Positions 45,390-56,793 of a stretch of DNA of 64,000 bases are shown here, one piece after another; the stretch's first letter is position 1, and the number at the start of each line of letters is the position of its first letter. Position numbers and translations under genes: made by a program. Origin of the DNA: Coenobita brevimanus (lineage: Eukaryota > Arthropoda > Malacostraca > Decapoda > Coenobitidae); the NCBI GenBank assembly GCA_032717465.1, contig CM064658.1, positions 8,750,332-8,814,331 on the forward strand, given 5' to 3'. The notes beneath the pieces are model-generated. The model saw only the letters and a program-made list of their open reading frames with translations, was not told the DNA's origin and did not search any database.

Positions 45390-45482
45390 ACACTGTCAAA
45401 AAGTCGGACCGAGCCTGGGAATCGATCACAGAGATTGTAGTTGCGGGCTGGATGTGTTAAGCTTTGCGCCACTAGTTCCTTA
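45390..45482 (-). mobile_element. tRNA-derived SINE head, minus strand
   Basis: On the minus strand, CTAGTGGCGCAAAGC (A box-like) and GATCGATTCCCAGG (B box-like) are 40 bases apart with a tRNA-like arrangement. A T-run lies on its upstream side. The 3' body was not delimited. Confidence 0.55.
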
Positions 45483-45489
45483 AAGAAAA

Positions 45490-45960
45490 AAAAAAAAGCC
45501 TTCATAATTGCTATGAAGTCGTCTGTAACTTTTTAATTATTGTTTTAATTTTTCCATTGGCCCAGTCATTATAAATTCAGTTCAGAAAAGTCTTGTTCCG
45601 GTTTGATCTTGTCTTGCAGACAATTTCATATACAGTAATTTAGGAAGTACTTCTCGTAATGAAGCCGATCAAGAGTGTATTTTAAAACCTTCATTTCCAA
45701 AAGCTTGTCTTCAGTCTTATTTTCTTGTCATTTTTTCTTCTTGAAAACCATACTTTTTAGCCAATTCCTTGTGTGTATCTTGTTAGTTAATATGTTTTTC
45801 ACCTGTTTTTCGAGTACTTCCTTTTACTTATTTTCTTTCTTTATATATACACGTCTCTTCCCTCCGACAACACGCTGGTGCAGCCTCAGTTTATTCTGCC
45901 GTATTACTAAAACTAGTGGCCTTTAAGCATGACCAATATTTTTTCAGTTATTTTATTGAA
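45490..45960. other. No recognised feature
   Basis: AT-rich sequence. The open frame at 45675-45926 is hydrophobic and Phe/Ser-rich, as expected from T-rich DNA, and is not called. Confidence 0.45.
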
Positions 45961-45971
45961 CACCTGTAATT

Positions 45972-46353
45972 ACCTCCACCAACGAACTTGGCCGGAGGTT
46001 ACGTATTCACTTGTTTCCATTCGTCTGTGTGTGTAGGTTACAAGATACCTTAACAGTTATAAAATTTCAGTCAGGTGGATAGGTAGTAGTGGGTCAAGGA
46101 ATGGTTGATTAGTTTTTGAGGTGGATGTGGATCCAGGCGCGGGAATAAATTATAAATTGTATTAGCTCTGGAGGAAGTGTGCTCTTGAGACTACGTAACA
46201 CGGCAGACCGAGACTCTAGAATTAAATAATTACGCGAGACCGAACAAGCATTCGTAGAATTAAATGACTTTGTGAAACCGTAAAAGTGTTCGTCTGGCAA
46301 GAAAGAGGAATTACAACAGTAAATCATAAATTTACTGGCGTTGGTGGAGGTAT
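45972..46353. mobile_element. Short repeat with inverted ends TACCTCCACCAACG
   Basis: The left end TTACCTCCACCAACGAACTTGG and right end CGTTGGTGGAGGTATGC share the inverted 13-14 bp terminus. The interior is non-coding. It resembles a repeat widely seen in aquatic animals ('cctccgccaa..ggaggt'). No clear duplication was found. Confidence 0.6.
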
Positions 46354-46359
46354 GCACTC

Positions 46360-46800
46360 TTCGAATGCTTTCTAAATAATAAATGTGACGACACTACGTC
46401 CACCATTACAAAGTACAGTCAACAGGGGTACAGAAAAGACGAATATGTTGTCATCGTAATATTTTGTCTAAAGACTGAGGCTTCGTCATGTCTTCGCGTT
46501 TTTAATAACACAGACCTATTTGTTTAGTTTTTAAATCAGTATTCCTATACATAATGTATTCTGTATTTCCCACTTTTGTAGTTTTTACATTTTTGATGGA
46601 GTTTTTCTCCTATATCTTTTATTCCTTTATTTAATGTTGGTAATTACTTGAGGTACTTTCCTTTTCACCAACAAAATGCTCCTGTAGTCTTATTATAAGC
46701 TTGCTGCCATAACCTTTCAGTAATTCCATTTGTTCACGTTTGTTTCTAATGATATGACCCAGGCGCAATATGTTTTGATGGGCGCAGGTGCGCGCCTATT
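46360..46800. other. No recognised feature
   Basis: AT-rich DNA without motifs. Confidence 0.4.
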
Positions 46801-46809
46801 AGCAGTGAA

Positions 46810-47835
46810 ATTCGAGCAATTTTGGTGCAATTTCAACCAAACTTGGTGAAAGGGTTGAGGGTCGGCCAATAGGTTGGCCTTAGAGATGAGTGGCACATGG
46901 CAGCTTTTATTCGATCTGGACCAACACGGTGAACAATTAATGGTTAGGTAAGAACGAAAGGATCCAACTTTGACAACAACCAGTCAAAGTTCAACGTCAT
47001 TGGTCAGGATCAACATCTGGCTTGTGTATGTCTGTTTAAACATAATAACTTAAACAGTTGGGATCTGCTTTGGCCTGAACTTGTCGGAAGAGTTGGGGGT
47101 CAACCAAGGATGAGGTCAATGGGTCAAAGGTCAAGGTCACATGCCAAGGTCAACTTAATGTTTTTATTCTTTTTGGCCCAAACCTGGTGGAATGATTCAG
47201 GGTCAACCAAGAAGGTTTACCTTGGCGATTGAAGACGGTGAGTAAAAGGCCAAGGTCACATGACAACGTCAACTAAAAGTTTTTATCTTCATTAGACTAA
47301 ACCTGGTGCGGTGATTCTGGGTTTGGCAAGAATGAAGGAATTTGACTCTGCAAACAGCCAATCAAAGGTTAACATCACAAGGCAAGGCGAAATGGTGAGG
47401 TCACTTAAGGCCATTTGAAGCAGTGTTGACCCGAATTAAAATAAATTTGGTGGAAGGGCTAAGGATAAAGCAAGGACGAGTGGATTTAATTTTGAGAAGA
47501 CTCAGTGAAAGGCAAAGGTCAAAAGTCGACCCACGTTTCGCTGTGGGAACAATATAATTTAAAAAGTTTTGATTTGATTTGTGCCAAACTTAGTGCAAAG
47601 GTTGAGGGTCAGCCTAACAGTTGACCTAATGTTTGTAGACTAAAGGGTCAAAGGTCATGGTCACACAGCAAGGTTATTAACTTTTGATCCAATTTAGCCC
47701 AGACTTGATGGATGAGTTGAGCATCAGGTAAAGATGAAGGAATTCGATTTTGAGGGCAAGCAGTCAAAGGTCACGGACACAGGGCATGGTCAAAGGGTCG
47801 GCTTTGGTCCGATTGCAGGGCAGGGGATGTTTAAC
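46810..47835. repeat. AGGTCA-rich degenerate tandem repeat, locus 3 (longest)
   Basis: About eight units, spaced 84-140 bp (mostly 118-140), each beginning near '(c)aaacttggtg.aagggttgagggtc' and containing 'gtcaaaggtcaaggtcaca'. Unit starts are near 46829, 46913, 47052, 47170, 47290, 47430, 47570 and 47693. It runs directly into a (GT)n tract (47840-47898). Confidence 0.85.

Positions 47836-47839
<4 letters not shown>

Positions 47840-47898
<59 letters not shown>
47840..47898. repeat. (GT)n microsatellite
   Basis: Uninterrupted GT repeat. Confidence 0.97.
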
Positions 47899-47899
<1 letters not shown>

Positions 47900-48864
47900 C
47901 TCCATCTGGCCAGTATTCCTGTTTTATTGCTAATGTTGACACCCAGGCATGCATGGGGTGCAGGAGGTACACCCGTCAAAGAAAGTATCGTTAGGCCTGG
48001 GGTCGATGGAGCCTAGGCTTTTCGGGCGTTGCTACTCGACTGGGGTCTGTAGTGTTGGCACCCGTGGATTCTCGGTCTGTAGGCATGAATGAGTTGATCC
48101 ATTCTCGAGGACTGGGAGCCCAATAAGGCTTCATGTAATATACGAGTATTAGGCGATTCGGATGTGATGTAAGTATAAAGGGACGGGTTGCATCCCTGCC
48201 ATGATGACTGAATGCTGTGACTGGGGCAGGAGGAGGTTACAATGAGAACTAAAAAGGGTTAGAAATAAAATGCACAGGTGCTTATCTCTCTTAATATTCA
48301 TATTTCTTGCACACTACAGTGAGTTTTGTACTCTTGGTTGGCGGAATGAGTTATTCAGTGTTTTTCGATATGGATTTATTTAATTATGTCGACAACGACG
48401 ATGAAGATGACGATGATGATGACATTAATATTATTTTTATCATTATCAGCATTAGCATTAGTATCGTTATTGATGTTGATATTAGTATATATTACAACAT
48501 TTGATTATTTTAACAATTTTACCACAGTCTATATCCTACTGGTGTTCGTGTTGATGTCTCAATTGTGACGCCTCGAAACAGTTCCATTACATGTATCAGA
48601 ATATTTTTGTATTCCCCCCCCCCCCCCCGTGGCTTCTATGTAGTCCTTATTTCTAAACATCTCTTTACAACAGACACCTACGATTTTATGGAATTCTTGC
48701 CATGCTGAGAGGGATTTACTAAACTTTACATCTCTGCACATACTGATACGGAACACGGGCGTACCGACTGTGAACGAGGCTCTGGGAATGATATGTCACT
48801 TCGTCTAGTGTTTCAAAATGGAGCGTCAGAAGAATTAACAATACTTTTTTGACGGGTGTACAGT

Positions 48865-48868
<4 letters not shown>
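47900..48868. other. No gene seen; low-complexity patches
   Basis: GAT/ATT-rich low-complexity DNA at 48395-48500 and a C-run at 48615-48628. No domains recognised. Confidence 0.45.

Positions 48869-48919
<51 letters not shown>
48869..48919. repeat. (CA)n microsatellite
   Basis: Uninterrupted CA repeat. Confidence 0.97.
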
Positions 48920-48922
<3 letters not shown>

Positions 48923-48959
48923 AGGTATGATGGATGTAAAAAAGAGCGAGTTTTATAGG

Positions 48960-49161
48960 ACACACATGAATTTCTTAAGCTAATGCCTTAAAAACCTCAG
49001 CACCCACAATGTGAGCTTTTGTGCGATTTTGTGTCCTAATAATTACCAAGGATAACATATGCACTTGTAATCACAGGGTGCTCCATATATCACAAAGCTT
49101 CGTCCTTGTGTCAGAATGATACGTGTGGAAGGATGGGCGATACGTCTTACGTTGGCTGTAC
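48960..49161. mobile_element. Relic of the 266-bp Tc1-type MITE
   Basis: It aligns with 11150-11361: 'cagcacccacaatgtgagctttt', 'taataattaccaaggataa', 'cagaatgatacgtgtgg'. The right end reads inward as CAGCCAACGTAAGACGTATCG. The left terminus is lost. Confidence 0.7.
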
Positions 49162-49177
49162 GTACTCCCTTTCTCCC

Positions 49178-49436
49178 TGTGTGTAATTCACCGGGTCGGT
49201 CAGGATCACTTGATGGTCGTGATGGTCAGCTTTTACCCTCCCGGAAGGGAGCTGAGAGCTCATATAGTCCGATCTAAGGGCAAGGCTGTGACCTTCACAC
49301 ACGCACACACCCGTCCCCTTGCTCAAGGGGGGCAGTAACCACCCACTTCGTCAGTGAAACTTTTCGCAACCTGAGCGAGGCGCGAACTCCCGTCCACCAG
49401 TTGGCAAGCGGGAACGTTACCACTGCACCAGCGAGC

Positions 49437-49438
<2 letters not shown>
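49178..49438 (-). mobile_element. tRNA-derived SINE, minus strand, copy 1
   Basis: Read on the minus strand from 49438, TGGTGCAGTGGTAACG (A box) is followed by GGGAGTTCGCGCC (B box), a typical polymerase III promoter. The body contains GGTTGCGAAAAGTTTCAC and CCCCTTGAGCAAGGGGACGG. The far end is near GTGTAATTCACCGGGTCGG. A second copy at 63331-63582 is roughly 90% identical or better. The head follows a (CA)n tract (49439-49498) on the transcript side. The open frames through it are not genes. Confidence 0.82.

Positions 49439-49498
<60 letters not shown>
49439..49498. repeat. (GT)n microsatellite at the SINE head
   Basis: It reads (CA)n immediately upstream of the SINE A box on the SINE's strand. 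Confidence 0.97.
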
Positions 49499-49500
<2 letters not shown>

Positions 49501-49534
49501 CTCGGAAGTGGCCTGCCGTTTCTGAGAAATAATA

Positions 49535-49690
49535 TGAAGGGTCAGTGAGGTCACAGAGCAGGTCAAGTTTGACCACTGATCCGATTTACACCAAGTCTGG
49601 TGAAAGTGTTGTGGGTCAGACAAGGATGAGGTGATTCGATTTTGACAACAGTCAAAGGTCAAGGTTACAGGGCAAGGTCAAAGGTTCAGC
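49535..49690. repeat. AGGTCA-rich repeat, locus 4 (single unit)
   Basis: Contains 'gatccgatttacaccaagtctggtgaaagtgttgtgggtcag', 'gatgaggtgattcgattttgacaa' and 'gtcaaaggtcaaggttacagggcaaggtcaaagg'. Confidence 0.8.
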
Positions 49691-49844
49691 TTCTAAAGCA
49701 ATTATACAGCAGAGGAGTTGAACTCTGAAGAATAAAGGTAAAGGTGGGGGCAGACGCCATGAGGCACTTAGCTGTGATGATCATCTTAACTTAGGCCTTT
49801 GAGCCTGTGGTTGGTTTTTCACCCAATATCCTGTGATACAAGGC

Positions 49845-50038
49845 CTCTGCATCATGCATGTTACCACAGTTACCTTTGCTCGGTATTACCCCAGTACTCA
49901 TTTTACCTGCCAACCCATTAAGGCTGGATGGACACTTGAGTCAAGTGCCTCCAGCTGCCAGCATCAGGATTCCAACCCTGGCGGTAATGGACCGGCAGCG
50001 TCGCAGTCAACAACGCTGACCACTGAACCACCGCTGTT
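49845..50038 (-). mobile_element. tRNA-derived SINE, minus strand, second type
   Basis: On the minus strand, GGTGGTTCAGTGGTCAGC (A box) and GGGTTGGAATCCTG (B box) lie at the head. The body reads 'ggaggcacttgactcaagtg' and 'aatgggttggcaggtaaaat'. It differs from the 49178 type. Confidence 0.7.
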
Positions 50039-50284
50039 AAAATATTAATTGTGGCGCTATCAGAGGAGTTTATTCATGTTAGAACACCCTAGCAGTGGAG
50101 AGATTAATGGAAGGTATAAAAGATTCCTCCATATCGAAAGGTCTCTCCATAGCAGAGTAAAATCCTATGAAGATTATAAAAATAACCTGAAAAGACATTA
50201 TCATAATGAACATACCGCCCATCTGATTCCGATGACTTTTTTTTTTTCTTTCAGTTTTTATCTGATCAGCATCGGACGATTTTA

Positions 50285-50985
50285 TCTTTGCTATTGAACT
50301 GAAATAATCAATATGAATATGGAAAATGCGCAGGAATGTGTTACTGGAGGTATGGTTGTAAGGCAAGTTGATAGGTTTAAATATTTAGGTACTTATTTAG
50401 CCAAGGATGGTTCTTTGAACTTTGAATTCGAGGAAAGGTTAAAGAAGGCTAATCAGGCAATGGGAATGCTTAAAAATATTTGGAATAATAACAATTTTTC
50501 TGTGCATACAAAAATCAAACTTTATAAGGTAATGGTTAGGAGTATCTTAATTTATGGACACGAGTCTTGGTACAGCACAGTGACTATGGAAAATAAATTC
50601 TTGGTGTTTGAAAATAAAGCACTTAGAAGAATATTAGGAGTTAAGTGGTGGGAAAGGATACCAAATAGTAGAATTAGAGAAATAACGGGAGTGCAGCCGA
50701 TCGATGAATATGTTAGATTCTCACGATGGAAGTGGCTAGGACATGTGTATAGGAGACAGGGAATAGTACGAGGTACACCAGGGTGGGTGGCACTTGGTAG
50801 GAGAGGTAGAGGAAGGCCAAAAGAGACGTGGGTGAGGACAATGAGACGGGAAGCTGGGGATGAGTGTTGGGGGGATCTTGAGGAGTTAGCACAAGATAGG
50901 ATGTGGTGGTGTGAGTTCATCGAGGCCCTATGCATCCCCGAGGGTGCCACAGGAAATGATTGATTGATTGATTGATTGATCTATG
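50285..50985 (+). mobile_element. NL3 LINE, 5'-truncated copy
   Basis: 50300-50970 is nearly identical to 24720-25384, with only a handful of differences seen. The open frame 50313-50963 encodes the RT C-terminal region (FKYLGTYLAKDGSL, LIYGHESWYS, RWKWLGHVYRRQG). It ends in (ATTG)n at 50963-50980, which marks the true NL3 3' tail. It is too short to be functional. The high identity indicates recent NL3 activity. Confidence 0.92.
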
Positions 50986-51249
50986 GTGAAGGAGGTAACG
51001 TAGGCAATATCTAACTTTTCCAATTCGGAGCCTCCCCAGAGCTGAGTAAAATCGTCAGAGGATAACCAGAACGTCCAATAAAGGCGTGTTTGGAGTACGT
51101 TCATGATAAGAGGGATTAGATAACGCCTATCGACTCCACATGGATCTTTAATATAAGTGATGAGGAAAACAGAGATTTTGTTAGCGAACAAGAAATTACC
51201 AAATGGATCAACAATAACTCGGCAAGAACTGAACATTATAAACTGACCC

Positions 51250-51769
51250 AAACAGGCTGGAGGAAATAAAGGAAATTGCGGGAAAAGTATTACGTACCTT
51301 AAGGAGTTCCAAAGAAAAAAAAAAAAAAGCCGGATTTAATAACAGCTACAAACACGCTAATTCCTTTATTGTCCAACACCTCTGAGGTACTTAATATTTT
51401 TAATGCTACACTTTCAGTAGGTTACTATTCTGAACAATTTACAACTGTTAAGTCATATTCATTCTTAAAAAATATTAATCCCTCACAGATAATAAACTAC
51501 CGCCCCATTTCGTAACTTAACGTAACAGACAACGTATTAGAAAAAAAATTATTACAAGACTGACTAACATACTTGGAGACCATATGAATACAACGCATCA
51601 TGATTTTAGAAGAGGGAGAGGTACACACACAACAATGACAATACCGAATGAAGTAATATCTTGAGAGAATTACAGAGCAGGTTCCTATCAAATTAAAAGA
51701 TTTTTCAAAAGCCTTTGGCAAAGCGTGGCAAACGGGACATGAATATAAAAAAATGAATTCAAATGTACC

Positions 51770-51823
<54 letters not shown>

Positions 51824-52508
51824 GAATTCACATCTATCAACACCGTACCAAAAATACTACCATGACTTCATCAACAGATATGTAAGGATAAACACAAGAA
51901 ATTATGTAGGACCGAGAGATTAAACTTCTGCGTGGATTGACCCAGGGTAAGAGCTTATCACCGACTCTTTACTCAGTACATACATTAGACACACCTCCAC
52001 CATCACCAAACAGGACTATATAATGTTTGCAGACGACATGGCAAACTGTTATGATACCAGGTAAATCTAAACACACAGCAGTTAGAAATATTAAGAGCAC
52101 TAGAAAGCATAAGAGATTATTAAAGGAAATGGAAGATCAGGACTAACCTACAGAAGCTTAAACTGCCTCATTTCAGCAATGAACACTACCAACCATTAAA
52201 GATTAAAAAAAAAAAAAAAAATAGAACATGCTTCTGAGGTGGTTATGCTCGGTCTAAGGTTGACAGTCATGTGTATGAGAAAACCCATCTAAGTTAAGAA
52301 ATATAGCCGAAATTAGCTTAAGAATAAATAATGTAAAACTAAGACTGTATTATATAATTATGTCGCTTTTATAAGAACAATAATAACAAACCCACCAGTA
52401 TCTCTGATCACTCTTAGGTATAAGAGTACACGTTATAAAGGAATACATTTTTTACAGAACAAAGCATTAAGATATACATACAACGTTTATCATCCACAAC
52501 TAAACGCA
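51250..52508 (+). mobile_element. Jockey-like LINE relic, upstream part
   Basis: Translation gives INYRPISxLNVTDN, DFRRGRGTHTT, a degenerate 'LTQGxSLSPTLYSVYI' block (about 51935-51985) and YIMFADDMAN (52020-52046), the RT catalytic motif, then FLQNKALRYTYNVYHPQLN (52455-52508). Stops and frameshifts are frequent. A (CA)n tract (51771-51820) interrupts it. The sequence continues at 55306. Confidence 0.75.
51771..51820. repeat. (CA)n microsatellite
   Basis: CA repeat inside the Jockey-like relic. Confidence 0.97.
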
Positions 52509-52637
52509 TTTTTTTTTTTCCGAGGCGAAGATGCACTTGACAGTTTGAGGATGATTGCCTGAATGCAACGTTACTTCATAATCTCCTTACTCGTTAGCAT
52601 TATTAATTGACAACATATATCTGAGGGGGAAATTTGG

Positions 52638-55187
52638 GTGAGTAAAGTAGGGAATGTGAAGGTGGATGGATTAGTTGGTGAGTGGGGTGTGCCTGCTGAG
52701 ATAAATGAGAATGGCAGTGCGTTAGTGGACATTTGTGCTGGGAGGGGGTTGGTGATAGCCAATACCCTCTTCAGGCACAAAATGATCCACAGGTATACAT
52801 GGCGAGTGATGAGAAGGGTGGGTGGTGAACTGAATGAAAGGAAGGCAATGATTGATTATATATGTGTGTGTGGATGAAAGGATGCGAAGATGTGTAATGG
52901 ATGCAAGAGCTTATAGAGGTTGGGGGAGTGGACTTTCTGACCACTACTTGGTGGTGGCCAGAATCAAGAGCCAAGTAAGATGGAGAAATAGAAGATGAGA
53001 AGGACGGGAGGAAGGAGTAGTTGCAAGGAGGGTGGAAAAGTTACAAGAGAAGGAGAAAAAGGCAGAATATAAGAGAGAAGTGGAGGAACGATTGGGTAAA
53101 TATGAATTGGTGCAGATGGGGGACGTGGAAGGTGTGTGCAAGATATTCACAGAAGAAATATGTGCAGCATGTGATGTGGTGTGTGGGGTGAAGAGAAATG
53201 GAAGAGGGTGCAAGGAACAGCATGGTGGAATGAAGAGGTGAGACAGGCTGTGGCACAAAAAAAGAAAGCATACAATGAATGGATGAGAAATATGGGCGTG
53301 GAGGAAGTTGAGAGGCGGTAAAAAGAGTTATATGTAGCAACGAAGAGAGAGGTGAAAAGATTAGTAAGAGAAAGTAAGAAGAGAGAGGATGAGGAATTTG
53401 GAAGGAATTTGACTGTAAAGTGGAGGGACTGTAAAAAAAATGTTCTGGAAAGAGGTGAAAAGAGTAAGACAGGGTGACAGTGAAGGTAGCAGGGGAGTGA
53501 AAGATAAAAATGGTAGACTACTAATGAAGAAGGGAGAAGAAGCGAGCAGATGGAGAGAATACTTTAAGGAATTATTGAACATAGAGAATGGAAGTAATGC
53601 GAGTATAAGTGGCTGGAGAATGGCTGAGAGAAGGAGGTAGGTGAGAAGACAGGAAGAAATCAGTAGGACAGAAGTTGTGGAAGCAATGAAGAAAGTCAAA
53701 TTGGGGAAAGCCCCAGGAATCGATGAAGTGTGTGGTGAAATGCTGAAGCATGGGGGAGCGATAGTTGTAGAATGGATGTGGCAGACGTGCAGACTAGCTT
53801 GGGAAGAAGGTAGAGTCCCAGAGGATTGGAAGTCAGGTATAATTATTCCCTTGTACAAAGGAAATGAGGAAAAAGAAGTATGTGGTAATCATAGAGGCAT
53901 TTGTCTTCTTAGTGTAATAGGAAAAGTGTATGGTAGGATACTTATGGACAGAGTTAGGAAAATAACAGAGAAATTAATTGGAGAAGAACAGGGACGCTTT
54001 AGGAAGGAAAGAGGTTGTGTAGATCAGATATTCATTCTTAGATCTTTTGTGGAAAAGTTTCTAGAGAAGGGAAAGAAGTTGTATGCGGCCTTCATGGATT
54101 TGGAGAAAGCATATGACAGGGTGGATAGACAAGGATTGTGGAAAGTATCAAGAATATATGGAGTAGATGGAAAGTTGTTGAATGCTGTGAAGAGTATGTA
54201 TGATGATGCTAAGGCTGCAGTGCGTGTGGATGGTGAACTGAGTGAATCTTTCTCTTTGAAGGTTGGGTTGAAACAGGGATGTGTCATGTCTCCATGGTTG
54301 TTCAATCTGTACATGGATGGGGTAATAAAAGAGGTACAAGGTAGGGCAGTGGATGTTGGAGTGGCCCTCATGAGAGAGGGCAGTGTTTGGAAATTCCCTA
54401 TACTGTTGTTTGCAGATGATACTGTGTTGTTAAGTGAAGACGAAGGGGAGCTGCAAGGCTTGGTGAATGAGTTTGGGAAATTGTGTAAGAAACGGAATCT
54501 AAAGGTGAATGTAGGGAAGAGTAAAGTGATGGTCTTTGAGAAAGGTGAAGTCAGTGAATGTACGGCGAGGTTGGATGGTGAGGAAATGGAAAATGTGGGT
54601 ACGTTTAAATACCTGAGGAGTGTGATGAGTAAGGATGGAAGTTTGGAGGGTGAAGTGTTTGAAAGGGTACAACAAGGAAGAAAGGTTGCTGGTTCCTTGA
54701 AAGCAGTGATAAGAAACATGGAAGTGAGTATGGATGTGAAAAAGTTACTACATGACAGTATTGTGATACCAACTCTAACGTACGGAAGTGAAGCTTGGAC
54801 GTTGCTAGAAGGACACAAGTCAGGAGTGAGAGCAGTGGAAATGAGTTATTTGAGATGAGCCTGTGGAGTTACATGGAAAGACAGGCTGACAAATGAGGAT
54901 ATAAAGGAGCTTTGTAGTGTGGATGTGAATGTGATTGAAAGCGTTAGGAGGAACACATGAGGTGGTTTGGCCATGTGGAAAGGATGGAGGGTGAGAGACT
55001 GACGAGGAGAGTGTATGTGATTGAGGTGGAGGGGGGGAGAGGGAGGGGGAGGCCGAGGATGAGATGGAGGGATGGAGTGGAAAGGTATATGAGAGAGGGG
55101 GGTGTGAGTTGGGAGCAGGGCAGTGAAATGGCGGGGGACAGGGCGACGTGGAGGCGATTTGTTTGTGGCTATCCCGTACGGGATTAA
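52638..55187 (+). pseudogene. NL1 endonuclease-reverse transcriptase, truncated and frameshifted
   Basis: Pieces are 52638-52877 (VGEWGVPAEINENGSALV, NERKAMIDYI, endonuclease), 53032-53241, 53440-53640 and the main RT piece 53641-54858 (405 codons). The main piece has GKAPGIDEVCGEMLK, SGIIIPLYKGN, HRGICLLSVIGKVYGR, FRKERGCVDQIFILR, FMDLEKAYDRVDRQ, LKQGCVMSPWLFNLYMDG, LLFADDTVLLSEDE and LTYGSEAWTLLEGH. The last piece, 54957-55187, has MRWFGHVERMEGERLTRRV and RPRMRWRDGVERYM. The catalytic FADD is intact, but upstream frameshifts and loss of the N-terminus make the copy inactive. Confidence 0.92.
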
Positions 55188-55215
55188 GGCTTCTGGCAAT
55201 AGACACATAGATAGA
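52638..55215 (+). mobile_element. NL1 LINE, 5'-truncated plus-strand copy
   Basis: It begins inside the endonuclease domain (matching 16410 on the other strand) and ends at TTCTGGCAATAGACACATAG, with a short ATAG-type tail. It is the best preserved NL1 copy in the window and useful for comparing with 13864-17045. Confidence 0.88.
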
Positions 55216-55281
55216 AATGTTATTTGGACATGTTGCATTCAGCCAGTCATCACCAACCTGTCAAGTGCATCTTCGCCTCAG

Positions 55282-55305
<24 letters not shown>

Positions 55306-55312
<7 letters not shown>

Positions 55313-55560
55313 TGAGTATAATAACTTGTGAAGAGCTACATTTAAGACGAATATTATGCAACCCATCAATGTTATGTTACATGAATAGTAATAACAAAAT
55401 TGGGAAAAATATCCAATATAAATCTAGGAACGCAAATGACTTAATCCCTTGTCCACATATGGAAAGACACCATCCCTAGTTCATCCAGAGTAGTCAAGAT
55501 ACACTAAATTCACCTATACCAGAACCAAAAACATCCTTGATAAATTACTGCAATATATAT
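55306..55560 (+). mobile_element. Jockey-like LINE relic, downstream part
   Basis: It continues the frame interrupted at 52508: ITCEELHLRRI and NSNNKIGKNIQYKSRN resemble the C-terminal region of Jockey-group polyproteins. It ends without a clear 3' terminus. Confidence 0.6.
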
Positions 55561-55654
55561 GACTGCTGCACATCGATGTCTTGTCTTTCATTCACCAAAC
55601 CTTCTGTGATTATCCCCGATCATGTATAATTTACTTTGGCTAACGGCAAGTATA

Positions 55655-56470
55655 CACGGCGTTAAGCTTTCTAGAAACAGATATGAGTTAAGAAATGTTA
55701 TGGCATATGTTTTGTATGACCCCACTTCCTTATAAATTATGTGCAGACTTCACTGAGTCAGTAAAGTGTGGCAGCAACTTGTAGCCTCACGTTTTTATAT
55801 ATACCCGTATCGTAGCACTGTAGGCTAAGTTATTTCCTTTTCTAGTCTCTTGTTCATATGAGAGAGAGAGAGAGAGAGAGTGAGAGTGAGTGAGCTGACG
55901 GAGATGGGCATCACGAGGGAATTTACTGGTTCGGTGTGGTATGGTCTAGGTGCTTTCTATGCTAAGAAAAAGATAGTGGTTACGTACCGAAGTAATACAT
56001 TCAGTTTAGTCAGAGCAGTTTATTGTCAACATTTCAACCAACGTAATGTATAAAGACACGTTTATTAATATCATAGTCATTGCCTGCTCTGTTGACCTTT
56101 CTGATTCCCTGAACTCCTTCACAATCTCTATTAGTACAATATTCGTATAGTGCCCTCATTCCCCCCTCCCTTCCCTGTCTCTGCTTTGCTATGTCATTAA
56201 ACGTCTGTATATATAGATTAAGTACCTTGCTGTTAATATTACCATGTTCTTTCTCTCATTAGGATTTCATGGACCAAACGAAAGGGGCAGTGGGAGGGGG
56301 AGAGAATATCACCTCCTGCCAGTGCCTAATTACATACCGTATTTACTACACTGTTCACCATTAACCTACACCAACCTCGCCAACATGTTATTTTATTATA
56401 CCTGCAGACGACATAATTCAGCTTAGGGGAAACTCCGAAACAGAGGGTTTGATGCAGGCTTCCTGAATGA
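55655..56470. repeat. Family W copy
   Basis: It matches 32151-32930 and 33641-33840 without the 700-bp insert found there. A (GA)n tract lies at 55860-55880. Confidence 0.72.
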
Positions 56471-56480
56471 CCAATAATCA

Positions 56481-56482
<2 letters not shown>

Positions 56483-56550
<68 letters not shown>
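56483..56550. repeat. (TA)n microsatellite
   Basis: Uninterrupted TA repeat. Confidence 0.97.
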
Positions 56551-56552
<2 letters not shown>

Positions 56553-56699
56553 TGAAACGTGCATAAACATGCACTTTATCTTAAGCAGTAGAAGCACCTT
56601 ACCAATCAGTTTTCGTCCTGATAGTCTGTTACATATTTCTCTTTTATTATTTCTAGGGTGGTATTTTTTTTTTTCCTGGCCTATCGACCATTGGGGCCA

Positions 56700-56731
56700 A
56701 AGCCCCCCCCTTTCCTTGGGGGAAGCAGCCT

Positions 56732-56733
<2 letters not shown>
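56700..56733 (+). mobile_element. NL2 LINE 3'-end remnant
   Basis: CCTTTCCTTGGGGGAAGCAG followed by CCTAG matches the NL2 3' terminus (27595-27625, opposite strand). It is followed by (AT)n where NL2 has its tail. This is an extremely short 5'-truncated insertion. Confidence 0.65.

Positions 56734-56788
<55 letters not shown>
56734..56788. repeat. (AT)n microsatellite
   Basis: Uninterrupted AT repeat. Confidence 0.97.

Positions 56789-56793
<5 letters not shown>

Larger units (their letters stand above)
52509..55309. mobile_element. TIR element inserted in the Jockey-like relic, carrying an NL1 copy
   Basis: Left arm 52509-52570 (T-run, then GAGGCGAAGATGCACTTGAC) and right arm 55229-55309 (GTCAAGTGCATCTTCGCCTC, then A-run) are reverse complements over about 60 bp. 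The flanking LINE reading continues across the two outer ends (PQLN to EELHLRR). The original TIR element was probably 200-250 bp. NL1 inserted into it at about 52640. Confidence 0.72.
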
